Position numbers and translations under genes: made by a program
The notes under the pieces: model-generated
Databases searched by the model: none
The model's input: the letters and a program-made list of their open reading frames with translations, nothing else
What the model was told of the DNA's origin: nothing
Assembly: GCA_025353965.1 (NCBI GenBank)
Contig: JANXNS010000221.1
Coordinates: 1-59,985 of the forward strand
Direction: 5' to 3'
Length of the DNA: 59,985 nucleotides
From: Aquihabitans sp.
GTDB lineage: Bacteria > Actinomycetota > Acidimicrobiia > Acidimicrobiales > Iamiaceae
Shown here: positions 49,292 to 59,641 of the stretch, one piece after another
Layout: the number at the start of each line of letters is the position of its first letter
Position numbering within the stretch: position 1 is the first letter of the stretch

Positions 49292-50380
49292 TCAGGTACC
49301 AAAAGTATCGGCGGCATCCAGATCCAAGGCGTGGCGCGCATGGCGAGCGGCCATCGTGAGAAACATCTGATCACCGCGCTCGGTGCGTTCCACCAGCATG
49401 CTGGCGGCGATCGCCATGACAAGACCCGATGGTGTGCCCCGGCGGTAGTCATGCCAGCACCGCTCCCAGGGATAGTCGGCCACGCCGCTCGCCACGAGGC
49501 CCGCGTGATAGCCGCGGACTAAGCCCTCTTCCACCTCACGACGCTCATCGAGAAGCAACCCCGCCCCAATGAAATAGGCCACGTCTTGAAGCGCGGGTGC
49601 ATGCGTGCAGGTCTGCCAATCGACCACCGAAACGCGGCCACTCCCCGGCTCAGGATCAAACAGCAGATTGTCCAGCCGGTAGTCGCCATGAGCGATCGAC
49701 CACGGTTGCGTATCGGCGTAGAGGAAGGTCTCAAGGTCCGCAAACAGCGCGCCGCCCGCATGGTGGACATCCGGGCCCAGGTCGGCGCCATAGCGATCAC
49801 GAAACCCGTCCCAGAGAAAGGGGAGCAACGAAAGCATGAATTCCCGCCGAGCCTCGAAATCGCGGTTGAGCCACTCGAACGAATGGAGAACCGGATCGCC
49901 CCAAAACGGGGCATGGAGCTTGACCAACTCGTCCACCGCTACCTTGGCCAACTGGGGGCTACAGCCCACCAACTGATCGCCTTGTCGGGCCGGCGCGAGA
50001 TCCTCCAACAGCAGCACGAACGCGGCGGTCTCCACCTCGATATCGGCGTGGAAGACGCGCGGGGTTCGCATGGGCAGGCGGGGGGCTAACTCTTGATAAA
50101 AGCGGACTTCTATCTCGTAGCTCCGCAGCGATTTGCCGGTATCACGGGTACCCGAATCCGCCGACGGGAGCTTGGCCACCAACGTGGCCGGTGCGGCAAC
50201 TTCGCGGTCATAGCGAACGCCGAGCCGGATGCTGTCGGACATCTGCCCAGTACCAACCGGGGTAACGGAGATCTCGGTGACCATGCCCTCGTCAAGGTGA
50301 CCAGATGCCTGCAGCGCGCCCGTGAGCCACGCAGGGGTGAGCTTGTCCAGGGTGTCAGCAATGGTGATCTTCGGGTTCAT
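49292..50380 (-). CDS. phosphotransferase family protein (APH/ecdysteroid-kinase-like)
   Basis: VLLLEDLAPARQGDQ, SIAHGDYRLDNLLFDPEPG, VSVVDWQTC. Confidence 0.9.
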   Translation of the reverse strand: MNPKITIADTLDKLTPAWLTGALQASGHLDEGMVTEISVTPVGTGQMSDSIRLGVRYDREVAAPATLVAKLPSADSGTRDTGKSLRSYEIEVRFYQELAPRLPMRTPRVFHADIEVETAAFVLLLEDLAPARQGDQLVGCSPQLAKVAVDELVKLHAPFWGDPVLHSFEWLNRDFEARREFMLSLLPFLWDGFRDRYGADLGPDVHHAGGALFADLETFLYADTQPWSIAHGDYRLDNLLFDPEPGSGRVSVVDWQTCTHAPALQDVAYFIGAGLLLDERREVEEGLVRGYHAGLVASGVADYPWERCWHDYRRGTPSGLVMAIAASMLVERTERGDQMFLTMAARHARHALDLDAADTFGT

Positions 50381-50477
50381 AGTGGCAGCGTCCCTTCGAC
50401 GATCGTGTCGGGAACGTAGCGGTCTCCCTTGATCGGCGCCGCAGGACTGGCCCATGCGGCAGGATTGGGGTTCTCAT

Positions 50478-50492
50478 CTGACGGGCCGTCAG
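50478..50492. promoter_or_regulatory. 15-bp palindrome, putative TetR-type operator, copy 2
   Basis: CTGACGG-G-CCGTCAG between divergent genes. Confidence 0.65.
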
Positions 50493-50521
50493 GTATGCGT
50501 CGATACAAGGGGACAACCGCC

Positions 50522-51664
50522 ATGGAGTTCGGGATTTTCAACGGGGCCTACGTGCCCGCCTCCATGACCGACGCCGAAGGCCCAGCCGCGGAGGTTCGGC
50601 GATTCAAAGAAGAAATCGAATGGGTGAAGGCGGCGGACCGGTCGGGCTTCAAATATCTCTGGGCCACCGAACACCATTTCCTGGAGGAGTACTCGCACCT
50701 CTCCGCCAACGAAAGTTTCCTGGGCTACTGCGCCGCCATCACCGAACGCATCCACCTTGGTTCTGGGATTATGAACGTGACCCCACCGGTGAACCACCCG
50801 GCTCGCGTGGCCGAGCGGGCCGCCATGCTCGACATCTTGAGCGACGGGCGGTTTGAGTTGGGCATGGGCCGCGGCTCGTCGACCACCGAGCAAGCCGGGT
50901 TCGGCATCACCGACCCCGAACTGACCAAGGCCATGTTCGACGAAACGGTGCCCGAAATCGTGAAAATGTGGCGGCCTGGTATCTACCCCGGGTTCGACGG
51001 TCAGTTCTTCACCATGCCGCCCCGCAACGTGCTTCCCAAGCCACTCACCCAACCTCACCCGCCCTTGTGGGTGGCGGCGGGGAGCCCCTCAACCTTTGAG
51101 AAAGCTGCCCGCCTCGGGGTGGGCGTGCTGTGCTTCACCACCGGGCTCAGCGAACAACTCGCCCCCCTCATCGAGCTCTACAAACGCGAAGTGGTCAACG
51201 CCGATCCCGTTGGTGAATACATCAACGACAATGTGATGGTCACCTCATCCATGCTCTGCCTGGAAGACGGAAACCGTGCCCGCCAACTCATGGGCGACGC
51301 CCGCGGGAATTACCACAAGAGCCTGCTTTTCCGCTACCTCGACACGTTCCCCCGCCCCGAAGGAACACCCGAGTGGCCCGAACTTTGCGACCCGTACACC
51401 CAGGAGGAAATTGCCCTCGCGGTGGACATGGGTGAATGGGCTATCGGCGACCCCGACGAATGCAGCCGGGTAGTCCAGCGCTGGACCGATGTCGGTGCCG
51501 ACCAGTTGACCTTCGGGATGATGTCGCAAGAGGTTCCGATCGACGTGATCATCGAAGCGACCGAGTTGTTCGGGCGTGAGGTCATCCCTCGCTTCGATAC
51601 CGACCCCATCCACCGCACCACCCGCCTACGCACCCAACAACTCGCAGCCGGAAGCGCTGTCTAA
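50522..51664 (+). CDS. LLM class flavin-dependent oxidoreductase
   Basis: WATEHHFLEEYSHLS, MLDILSDGRFELGMGRGSSTTEQAGFGI. Confidence 0.93.
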   Translation: MEFGIFNGAYVPASMTDAEGPAAEVRRFKEEIEWVKAADRSGFKYLWATEHHFLEEYSHLSANESFLGYCAAITERIHLGSGIMNVTPPVNHPARVAERAAMLDILSDGRFELGMGRGSSTTEQAGFGITDPELTKAMFDETVPEIVKMWRPGIYPGFDGQFFTMPPRNVLPKPLTQPHPPLWVAAGSPSTFEKAARLGVGVLCFTTGLSEQLAPLIELYKREVVNADPVGEYINDNVMVTSSMLCLEDGNRARQLMGDARGNYHKSLLFRYLDTFPRPEGTPEWPELCDPYTQEEIALAVDMGEWAIGDPDECSRVVQRWTDVGADQLTFGMMSQEVPIDVIIEATELFGREVIPRFDTDPIHRTTRLRTQQLAAGSAV

Positions 51665-51708
51665 ACCGCGACTTCTCCACCTGGTGGGCAACGGCGGCTA
51701 GAGGCGCC

Positions 51709-53157
51709 CTATCGCTGACCGGCCCAGACCGGCGGGCGGCGCGATGCCCAGGGTTGGGCTTCTTCCAGCTGAGACGCCAAGCGAATCAAGACGTCCTCTC
51801 GGGTTGGGGCGCCAACGAACTGCATCCCAATGGGTAGACCCTCCGCACTTTGATGGAGCGGGAGCGAGATTGCGGGCTGGCCCGTGATGTTGAACGGTGC
51901 GGTGAAGCTCACCATTGGCGTCGCCCGGAACAACCCCGCCAGCGGGTTGTTCGGCGTCGGCGAAAACTCACCGAGCAGCGGCGGTAGTTCAGGGATGGTT
52001 GGGGTGAGCAACAGGTCAAACCCGTCGACCTCCCACCAGGCCACCGTCGCACGGGTCATGGCGTGCAGGCCATCGAGCGCCTTCAGGTACTGCGAGGCGG
52101 TAATCGCCCGGCCCGCTTCAGCGATGGCCCAGGTGCCGGGTTCGAAGCCGTCCTCGGTGAGCGGTGCCCCTACGAGTTCGCTCAGGTGGTCCAGTTCCCT
52201 GGCCACCCACGCGCTGTAGGTCACTAGGAAATGATCGATGTGCCCGGCGTCGGCCAGGGATGCCGGGTAGGCCTCGCGCGTCCGGTGGCCGAGGGACTCA
52301 AGCAGCGTCACCGTTGCTTCGGTGGCGGCCAGAACCTGCGGGTCCGTCTCGAACGATCCGTCAGGAAGACTGGCCACCCAACCAATGCGCAGACTTCCCA
52401 CCTCGGCGCCGACTTCGTCCGCATACGGGCGGGCCTGAAGCGGAGCCCAGTACGGGTCCCCAACGCCCGGACCAGCCACCGCATCCAGCAAGGCCGCTGT
52501 ATCCCGGACGGTATGGGTGACGGCCAAGCGAGAAACCAGCCCGGCCCAGGCCTCCCCCACCTCGGGTCCGGCCGTGATCCGGCCTCGGCTTGGCTTCAAC
52601 CCCACCAGGCCACACTCACCTGCGGGGATCCGGATTGATCCGCCGCCGTCGCCGGCATGGGCCATGGGGACAATGCCAGCGGCGGCGGCCGCCGCCGAGC
52701 CACCGCTCGAGCCACCAGTGGAGCGGGCCGTATCCCACGGATTCCGGGTGGGGCCGTAGGAGAGCGGCTCGGTGGTGGTGACCAAGCCCAACTCCGGGGT
52801 ATTGGTGCGACCAATAACCACGAGGCCGGCCTGACGGAACCGGGTCGTGAGCTCGGAGTCTGCCGGCGCGATATAACCGTGATCCTTTAAGAACCGCGTG
52901 CCAGCGTGGAGGGGCTCGCCCGCCGCGGTGCCATCGAGGTCCTTAAGGACGAACGGCACCCCCGCGAACGGTCCTGACAATGGACCCGCCGCTTCCTCCA
53001 GTGCCCGTTCGTAGCGGGGATGGATGATCGCGTTCAGCTCACCGTTGACCTGCTCGGCCCGATCAACGGCGGACTGCACCAGTTCGGTGGCGCTGATCTC
53101 CCCGGAACGGACAAGGGCGGCCTGGTCGGTGGCATCGAGGGCAGCAATATCGGTCAT
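51709..53157 (-). CDS. amidase (amidase signature family)
   Basis: [81 protein letters not shown]. Confidence 0.96.
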   Translation of the reverse strand: MTDIAALDATDQAALVRSGEISATELVQSAVDRAEQVNGELNAIIHPRYERALEEAAGPLSGPFAGVPFVLKDLDGTAAGEPLHAGTRFLKDHGYIAPADSELTTRFRQAGLVVIGRTNTPELGLVTTTEPLSYGPTRNPWDTARSTGGSSGGSAAAAAAGIVPMAHAGDGGGSIRIPAGECGLVGLKPSRGRITAGPEVGEAWAGLVSRLAVTHTVRDTAALLDAVAGPGVGDPYWAPLQARPYADEVGAEVGSLRIGWVASLPDGSFETDPQVLAATEATVTLLESLGHRTREAYPASLADAGHIDHFLVTYSAWVARELDHLSELVGAPLTEDGFEPGTWAIAEAGRAITASQYLKALDGLHAMTRATVAWWEVDGFDLLLTPTIPELPPLLGEFSPTPNNPLAGLFRATPMVSFTAPFNITGQPAISLPLHQSAEGLPIGMQFVGAPTREDVLIRLASQLEEAQPWASRRPPVWAGQR

Positions 53158-53166
53158 TTCGGAACC

Positions 53167-54159
53167 CTAGGACCGAACGGCTCTCAGGTAGTCAGCCACC
53201 ACCTCAGAGACGCACGCCAAGGTGTCGGTCATGGCCCGTTCCCGACCAAAGCGTTCCACCAGGCTCACTGTCTCCGCGCGGTCCCCTACCCCGTCAAACA
53301 CTTCGCCCGCCACCACGAGGATGGGCACCTGGAACTCGGCCGCTAGCTCAACCAGACCACCGACGACCTTGCCGTGGAACGAGGCCTCGTCGACAAACCC
53401 TTCGCCCGTGACCACCAGGTCTGCGTGCTCCACGGCCTCGGCCAAGTCCAGCTCCACGGAAATCAGCTCGAAGCCCGATTCGATGGTTGCCCCGATCGTC
53501 ACCAAACCGCCCGCCAAGCCTCCGGCCGCACCGGTGCCAGCGATGACCTTGACATCGACGCCGTAATCCTCGAGGTACACCTGCGCCAAGCGCTCCAGCC
53601 GACGCCGCAGGAGGGCAATTTGGCTGGCAGAGGCGCCCTTTTGCGCGCCGAACACGTCGGCGGCGTCCAGAAACGGGGTAGACACATCGACGGCGGCGAC
53701 CAGCTCGACTCCTTTGAGGCGAGCTGCGGGGAAAAGGGCGCGCAAGGCCGCTAGGCCACCATCGGTGGTGGCCGACCCGCCGTGGCCGACGAAGATCCGC
53801 TTGGCGCCAGCATCCAGCGCGGCGACGATCAGCTCACCGGTACCGGCAGTTGACGCGGCGATGGGGTCGTTCTCGTCGGCTCCTCCGACGAGGGCCAAGC
53901 CCGAGGCTTGCGCCATCTCGATCACCGCGGTCCGACCGGTGAGTCGCCAACCGGCGTCCACCGCTTCACCGAGCGGTCCGGTCACCACCGTCGATCGGTT
54001 GGCCCCGCCGAACACCTCCAGAAACCCCTCACCGCCATCGCTCAATGCCATCTCGCGCGTGGTAGCGCCGATGGAACGACCCGCCGAGGCAATGGCCCCA
54101 GCGACCTCCGCGGCGGTGGCGGTCCCGCGGAACTTGTCGGGGGCGGCCAGGATGCGCAC
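53167..54159 (-). CDS. glycerate kinase
   Basis: ILAAPDKFRGTATAAEVAGAI, ALSDGGEGFLEV, FVGHGGSATTDGGLAALRAL. Confidence 0.92.
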   Translation of the reverse strand: MRILAAPDKFRGTATAAEVAGAIASAGRSIGATTREMALSDGGEGFLEVFGGANRSTVVTGPLGEAVDAGWRLTGRTAVIEMAQASGLALVGGADENDPIAASTAGTGELIVAALDAGAKRIFVGHGGSATTDGGLAALRALFPAARLKGVELVAAVDVSTPFLDAADVFGAQKGASASQIALLRRRLERLAQVYLEDYGVDVKVIAGTGAAGGLAGGLVTIGATIESGFELISVELDLAEAVEHADLVVTGEGFVDEASFHGKVVGGLVELAAEFQVPILVVAGEVFDGVGDRAETVSLVERFGRERAMTDTLACVSEVVADYLRAVRS

Positions 54160-54176
54160 CCTTCTATGGTGCCCGA

Positions 54177-55556
54177 TCAGCCCGCCGCGGTCAGCTGATC
54201 GGCCAGCCAGTGGGCGGGGGTCCGGGCCAACGATGCATGGCGTAAGGCTCGGGAGCGGTGAATTCGTTCCTCTGGCGAGGCATCGAGAGCCGCAGCGATC
54301 GCCGCGGCCGTGCTGCCAATATCGAACGGGTCGGCCCGCCATGCGGCCACGCCGAGCTCGTCCCATGCCCCGGCTTCCGGGGATAACACCAGCTGGCCGT
54401 TCCGGTCGTTGACCACCATGGCCTCCTTGGCCACCAGGTTGAGTCCATCGCGGATGGGGTTCACCAGCACCACATCTGCCCGGGCCAGCGCGGCTATCGA
54501 GCGCGGGTAGTCGTCGTGGGGGTCGTAGTGGATCGGGGTCCAGTCCTGGGTGCCGAATCGCTCGTTGATCGCAGCCACCCGTTGGAGAACCGCGTCCCGG
54601 TAGCGGTCGTAGTCGGCTACCCCTTGCCGAGATGGGTACACGAAGGCCCCGAACACCACCCGGCCGCATCGGCTCGGGTCGGCTTCGAGCATGGCTTCGT
54701 ACGCGTCGAAGCCCCGCAGCACGTTCTTCGACAACTCGATCCGATCAACCCGCACGAGGAACTGGCGATCGCCAACCAACTGATCAAGTTCGGCGGCAGC
54801 CGCGGTACAGGCATCCGAGCCGGTGGTGGCGGCCAGATCGTCGGGGTCGGGACCAAGCGGCGCGACGAAGCAGGTCGGGGCGGACACACCGGTGTCGATG
54901 CAGGAGGCGCGGAAGTCGTCGGCCCAACGGTCCGTGTGGAATCCACATGCGTGATGGGCGGCGAGCCCAGCGATCAGTTCGCGGCGGACCTCTACTGGCA
55001 AGGTGCGCAACCACAGCGGGGTGGCAAACGGCGTATGCGAGAAATGCACGAGGCGGAGGTCTGGCCGGCGTTCCCTCACCGACGGCGCCAGCAGGCACAG
55101 GTGGTAGTCCTGGATGAGCACCACCGCTCCCAACGGGGCATCTTCCACCAGCGCGTCGGCGAAGGCCTGGTTCACTCGGCGATGGGCCGCCCAGGGTCCA
55201 TCTACCCATCCGGCCGGCCAAGCGGGCTGGTACACCGGATCGAACAGGCCGTGGTGGGCGAACCAAAGGGCCTCGTTGCAAACCGTGTCGTAATGGGCCG
55301 CCCACGTCTCGTCGTCGAAGGCCAGGAGCCGCACCTTGAAACCCTCGGCCACCGTTGCCCCCTGGGTGGCCATAAACCGATCCCCGTCGGTCATGGCCGC
55401 CGCCATCCACATGGTGGCCGTGTCGCGCACCAGGGGGGCCAGCCCAGAGACCAGGCCCCCGGCGCCCCGCTTGGCCACGGCCGTTCCCGTTGTATCGAGC
55501 TCGAAGGAGACCGGGCCCCGGTTGGAGACGATCACGATCGGGCGCTCTTCAACCAT
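54177..55556 (-). CDS. otsA: alpha,alpha-trehalose-phosphate synthase
   Basis: GT20: VIVSNRGPVSFE, VVLIQDYHLCLL, RVDRIELSKNVLRGFDAYEAML, DGLNLVAKEAMVVNDRNGQLVLSPEAGAWDEL. Confidence 0.92.
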   Translation of the reverse strand: MVEERPIVIVSNRGPVSFELDTTGTAVAKRGAGGLVSGLAPLVRDTATMWMAAAMTDGDRFMATQGATVAEGFKVRLLAFDDETWAAHYDTVCNEALWFAHHGLFDPVYQPAWPAGWVDGPWAAHRRVNQAFADALVEDAPLGAVVLIQDYHLCLLAPSVRERRPDLRLVHFSHTPFATPLWLRTLPVEVRRELIAGLAAHHACGFHTDRWADDFRASCIDTGVSAPTCFVAPLGPDPDDLAATTGSDACTAAAAELDQLVGDRQFLVRVDRIELSKNVLRGFDAYEAMLEADPSRCGRVVFGAFVYPSRQGVADYDRYRDAVLQRVAAINERFGTQDWTPIHYDPHDDYPRSIAALARADVVLVNPIRDGLNLVAKEAMVVNDRNGQLVLSPEAGAWDELGVAAWRADPFDIGSTAAAIAAALDASPEERIHRSRALRHASLARTPAHWLADQLTAAG

Positions 55557-55603
55557 CAGGCCACCCTAGGAGCCGAGCCCGTGGGCTCCGGCAGGGACCC
55601 TGT

Positions 55604-56371
55604 TCAGGGGAGTAACGCCCGCAGGAGATCGGTCACGCCAGCCGGGCCGGCCACCAGCCCGTCAGCCACTGAGCGTACCTCCGCTGGCAGTTCCGGGGTC
55701 TCGACCGCGATGCCCACCGTGGTCGCCCCGTCGGCCCGCAGGCCGCCAAGGGCGCCGAAGGCCGGAAGATCGCCCACATCGTCGCCGACATAGAGCACGG
55801 CCCGGGCGCCCAAAGCAAGCTCCCGGACCACAACGCCCTTGTCGGCGGCAACCGGGGGGTGGAGTTCGATCGACATCTTGGCGGGCCGCGTTTCAAGCCC
55901 GGTCGCGACGGCCAAGTCGGCGGCCAAGCGCGTGACCGCCGCCGCCGCCCGGGGCCGGTTTCGAAAATGCAGCGTGACGGACAGGCCCTTCGGCTCGACC
56001 AGCACGCCATCGATCGCCGCCTGCTCAGCCTGCAGGGCGGCCTCAGCCACCGCCGCCCGCCACTGCTCGACACCGGGCCGCACGTGAACCACGCCATCCA
56101 CGCGCCACTCCAACCCGTACAGGCCGGACAACGTGATCGATGGCGGAAGGTGCTCGGCCAAGAACGCCACCGGCCGCCCCGAGACGGCCGCAATCACGCC
56201 GTAGTGGCCCACCAGCTGGCTCAGGAGATCGACTATGCCCGCAGCGGGCCGCGCCGCCGACGGAACGTCGACGATGGGTGACAACGTCCCGTCGAAATCA
56301 AACAGGAGCGCTGACCCCGCCGGGTCAGCGCGTAGCGGGGCAACCAGATCCGTGAGGATCGTGGAGATCAG
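55604..56371 (-). CDS. otsB: trehalose-6-phosphate phosphatase (no ATG/GTG/TTG start before catalytic motif)
   Basis: LRADPAGSALLFDFDGTLSPIVDVPS..., VSGRPVAFLAEHL, VLYVGDDVGDLPAF; CTG at 56371 overlaps the upstream stop. ORF track starts at 56284, after DFDGT. Confidence 0.8.
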   Translation of the reverse strand: MISTILTDLVAPLRADPAGSALLFDFDGTLSPIVDVPSAARPAAGIVDLLSQLVGHYGVIAAVSGRPVAFLAEHLPPSITLSGLYGLEWRVDGVVHVRPGVEQWRAAVAEAALQAEQAAIDGVLVEPKGLSVTLHFRNRPRAAAAVTRLAADLAVATGLETRPAKMSIELHPPVAADKGVVVRELALGARAVLYVGDDVGDLPAFGALGGLRADGATTVGIAVETPELPAEVRSVADGLVAGPAGVTDLLRALLP

Positions 56372-56958
56372 TTGGCCGCCGTAGTGCTAGTGGTGGTGGT
56401 ACCGGACGGGGCGGTGTCCTTGCCCAAGACAACAACAACGTTGGCCTTGTCTGCGCCCGGTCCGGGCACAGGCGACGGCATGGGCTGGACCGTGCTGGCG
56501 GCCTTGCCCAACACCAGCGCAACCGCAGTGGCTTCGGCCTGGAAACCCTCCGCGTAATAGACGGCGGAGGTGGCCAGGGTGACCGTCGAATTGGCGTTGG
56601 TGGCCGTACCCATCTTGTAACCGGCGGCGCCGATTTTGGTGCTGGCCTCAACGGCCGACCCAGCTGGCCCATCGGCATTGAGCACTAGGACCAACACATC
56701 TCCAGGCTTCCGATCGCCCGGTGCCGCGGTGGTCGTGGTTCCACCCGCGGCGGTGGTGCTACTCACGCCTAGGCCCGACGTATCGATGGTTGTCGTCGTC
56801 TTGGAACCGACCGTGGGAGAGGCAGTATCACCACCACCGCCCATTTTGAAGAGCAGGAGAAACCCGATCACGACGGCTGCGGCCATCACGGCAATCCCTC
56901 GGGTTTTGGCATCGAGCCCACCGGCTCGTTTCTGTGGTGCGGTCATCGGCTCCGCCAT
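56368..56958 (-). CDS. membrane-anchored LytR C-terminal domain protein
   Basis: N-terminal TM; GDVLVLVLNADGPAGSAVEASTKIGAAGYKMGTATNA...AVYYAEGFQAEATAVA. Confidence 0.78.
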   Translation of the reverse strand: MAEPMTAPQKRAGGLDAKTRGIAVMAAAVVIGFLLLFKMGGGGDTASPTVGSKTTTTIDTSGLGVSSTTAAGGTTTTAAPGDRKPGDVLVLVLNADGPAGSAVEASTKIGAAGYKMGTATNANSTVTLATSAVYYAEGFQAEATAVALVLGKAASTVQPMPSPVPGPGADKANVVVVLGKDTAPSGTTTTSTTAAN

Positions 56959-57140
56959 TCCTTGTCGGCTCGGGGGTCGAATTGCCCACCAGGATCACTC
57001 GGATTCGAGGATCGCTTGTCACTTTCGGGAAAGGCCATTCGGACCAGCGTGGTCGGCTGGCCCAGCCGATGCAAGCACCCTCCCTCCCGGCCATCCCAAT
57101 CGGCGCCGAATCAGGGCCCAGAATCACGGTCTGCTGGCGC

Positions 57141-58856
57141 TTACGGGACCGAAGGAACCACCATGCCGTAGGGCAGTTCGAGACGGTGAGAAGCCATGAG
57201 GTCGCGGTTCGCGAGCAGGCCATTGGTGGGGCCGTCGGCGGCGATCCGACCACCGTTCAGCACCACCGATCGAGGACACAGCTCAAGCGCAAGGGCGAGA
57301 TCATGGGTGACCACGAGGGTGGTGACTGCCAGCCCGCGGACCACCTCCACCAAATCTCTGCGGGAGGCCGGGTCAAGATTGGCGGTGGGCTCGTCCAGCA
57401 CCAACACCTCCGGGTGCATGGCCAAGACGCCCGCCAACGCGGCCCGACGACGTTCTCCCAGGCTGAGCTGATGCGGGGCACGATCGGCCAAGTCGGTCAG
57501 GCCAACCACCTCGAGTGCGGCGGCAACGCGGGCCTGGAGCCCGTCACCGACCAGGCCCTGGGCCGCCGGGCCAAAGGCAACGTCGTCGCGCACTGTCGGC
57601 AGGAACAGTTGATCGTCCGGGTCTTGGAACACCAGGCCGACCCGGCGGCGCACATCCACCAGGTTGGGTTTGGTCACCGGCGTACCACCAATGGCAATCG
57701 TGCCCGCCGAGCGATCCAAGGCGCCCACCAAATGCAAGACGAGCGTGGTCTTGCCGGACCCATTGGGTCCGAGAATGGCCACTCGCTCGCGGTTGGACAC
57801 CGTGAGGTCGACGCCGGCCAATGCCACCGTGCCATCAGGCCAGGTGTGACGGAGTCCGGTGATCTCCACTGCTGGCGCGTTGCGATCCGGCGAGGGCGGC
57901 GCGCCTAGCCGACGCCCGAGCCCAACCCGGGGCCGCTCCCGTTTTTCCGCCGCTCGGGCCGCCGACTGATTGGCGGCCCGACGGGCCCGCCAACCGCGCG
58001 TGGCCTGATCCGGCGGGGCCAACGACAACGGCGTGCCCACTTTGTCCTCGAAACCGGGGAGCCGCACCCGGTAGGCACAGACATCGCAGTTCATGCGGAC
58101 ATCGCCCTCACGCGCCTCCCGCTGGCGCTCCACGACCAGGGCCGCCAACCGCTGGTCGATACCGAGGTGAGCGGCCATGGTGACCACAACATCGGGATGG
58201 TGGATCGCCCACGTCTCCGCCTTCTCACCAATGCGCTCCACCAAGACACCGGCAAACAAGAACAACGGAAGGACCGTGATATCGGTAGCCCCGAGGAGCC
58301 GACACCGTTCCAACGCCTGATCCAGCGAGGGAGCAGTCATGGCCTGAAACGCGGGCTCGACCGTGCCCAGCGCACGGCCATCGCCCAGGAGCCGCACCAG
58401 CTTGACCTGGTCCGCGCAGGCATCGGGGTCGGTTGAGCCGCGCCCAATCACCACGACAGCGGTGGTTTCTGCGGGCTTGGGTTCCCCTTGGGAATCGCGC
58501 ACCCGGGCTTCGGCCACATCGAGCACCGCCGGGTGGACCCCTAGGTCGCGTGCCAGGCGGAACTGCACGTGGGGATGGCGCCGACGGGCCCGGTCGAGCA
58601 CCGCCGGCCCATCGTCTTTGAGGTGACCGGCGCCGAACAAGACATACGGCACCGCAACAATGTCCGTCGCTCCATCTGCAACCAGCGCGTCTACCGCCTC
58701 ATCGATCGGTGGGTCGGCCAACTCCAGAAATCCGCCACCAACCAATTGATCGACTGCGGCCACCCGGACCATGTCCAACAATGCGTGGAACTCCTCCGCG
58801 GCCCGCGGATCGCGACTGCCATGACCGATGAGAACCAGCCCCGGCTTGGTCGTCAC
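57141..58856 (-). CDS. fusion: sirohydrochlorin cobaltochelatase (CbiX) + ECF cobalt transporter ATPase (CbiO)
   Basis: N-half VLIGHGSRDPRAAEEF...MNCDVCAYRVRLPGFEDKVG; C-half GPNGSGKTTLVLHLVG, LSLGERRRAALAGVLAMHPEVLVLDEPTANLD; single uninterrupted ORF. Confidence 0.9.
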   Translation of the reverse strand: MTTKPGLVLIGHGSRDPRAAEEFHALLDMVRVAAVDQLVGGGFLELADPPIDEAVDALVADGATDIVAVPYVLFGAGHLKDDGPAVLDRARRRHPHVQFRLARDLGVHPAVLDVAEARVRDSQGEPKPAETTAVVVIGRGSTDPDACADQVKLVRLLGDGRALGTVEPAFQAMTAPSLDQALERCRLLGATDITVLPLFLFAGVLVERIGEKAETWAIHHPDVVVTMAAHLGIDQRLAALVVERQREAREGDVRMNCDVCAYRVRLPGFEDKVGTPLSLAPPDQATRGWRARRAANQSAARAAEKRERPRVGLGRRLGAPPSPDRNAPAVEITGLRHTWPDGTVALAGVDLTVSNRERVAILGPNGSGKTTLVLHLVGALDRSAGTIAIGGTPVTKPNLVDVRRRVGLVFQDPDDQLFLPTVRDDVAFGPAAQGLVGDGLQARVAAALEVVGLTDLADRAPHQLSLGERRRAALAGVLAMHPEVLVLDEPTANLDPASRRDLVEVVRGLAVTTLVVTHDLALALELCPRSVVLNGGRIAADGPTNGLLANRDLMASHRLELPYGMVVPSVP

Positions 58857-59641
58857 GCGAACACCCCAACCAGGAGTACAACCGTGGCCAGCGTCGCCGG
58901 AACCGCGGCCCAGACCCACTGCCGACCGGTTGCCCCCGGAGACGAACCAACCCCGACCGGAGCGAGGACCAACGGCCCCGAACCAGGGCCCGCAGAACGC
59001 ACGGCAACCGACGTGGCCAGACGCTCGGCTCGGGCCGCGCCCTGCACGAACAAGGTGCCCAGGCTCCGAGAAACCGCCCGCCAAGTGTCCGCCCGCCCCG
59101 GACTTCCCCTCAACTCCGCGGCCAACCGGACCCGGGCCGCCTCCGCCCGCAACACCTCAACCTGGCGGGCCGACAAGGCAACCAAATCACAGAACCAAGC
59201 AGGCACGCGTAGCCGAGCCAAGCCCCGGACCAGTTCTGTTGTGGTGGTCGAAGCGGCCACGACCGACACCGCCACTACACCAATGGTGGCCTTGGACAGA
59301 ACCCCAAACGCAACGGTGAGGCCGGGCCGGGAAAGCGTGAAACCAGCTAGCACCTCAACCCGCGGGGGACGGCCGAAAATGGCGTAGGTCACCGCTAGGG
59401 CCAGCACCGGAATCTCGAAGACCACGCGCGTGCCCAGCGTGCGCAACGGAACCAAGGCCACGACGGCAACCGTCAGCACCACCGTGGCGTGAACCGCGAA
59501 CGCCCACGGCCACTGCGGCGGGGTGAGGGCAACTGCCATCAGAAACGCGACCAGGGCCACCACCTTCACCTCGGGCGCCAGACGAGTGAGTGGCGACTCC
59601 AAGCGATCACCGGCGGGCTGGGATCCATGGGCGGAACTCAT
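58853..59641 (-). CDS. cbiQ: ECF transporter T component (CbiQ-like)
   Basis: Multi-TM, LTRLAPEVKVVALVAFLMAVALTP...LPVPAWF-type coupling region, AELRGSP; overlaps CbiX-CbiO start. Confidence 0.85.
   Translation of the reverse strand: MSSAHGSQPAGDRLESPLTRLAPEVKVVALVAFLMAVALTPPQWPWAFAVHATVVLTVAVVALVPLRTLGTRVVFEIPVLALAVTYAIFGRPPRVEVLAGFTLSRPGLTVAFGVLSKATIGVVAVSVVAASTTTTELVRGLARLRVPAWFCDLVALSARQVEVLRAEAARVRLAAELRGSPGRADTWRAVSRSLGTLFVQGAARAERLATSVAVRSAGPGSGPLVLAPVGVGSSPGATGRQWVWAAVPATLATVVLLVGVFA

Noticed and set aside
54160-54669. N-terminal ~170-aa extension of the glycerate kinase ORF
   Set aside because: Overlaps otsA in antisense; real start is GTG at 54159 just before RILAAPDKF.
56308-56331. 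Perfect 10-bp hairpin GCGCTGACCC-CGCC-GGGTCAGCGC as terminator
   Set aside because: Lies inside the otsB reading frame (RADPAGSA), so it is more simply explained as coding sequence, though it may affect otsB translation.
58857-59084. N-terminal extension of the CbiX-CbiO ORF
   Set aside because: Overlaps cbiQ; GTG at 58856 fits the CbiX start (TTKPGLVLIGHGSRDP) with 4-nt overlap.
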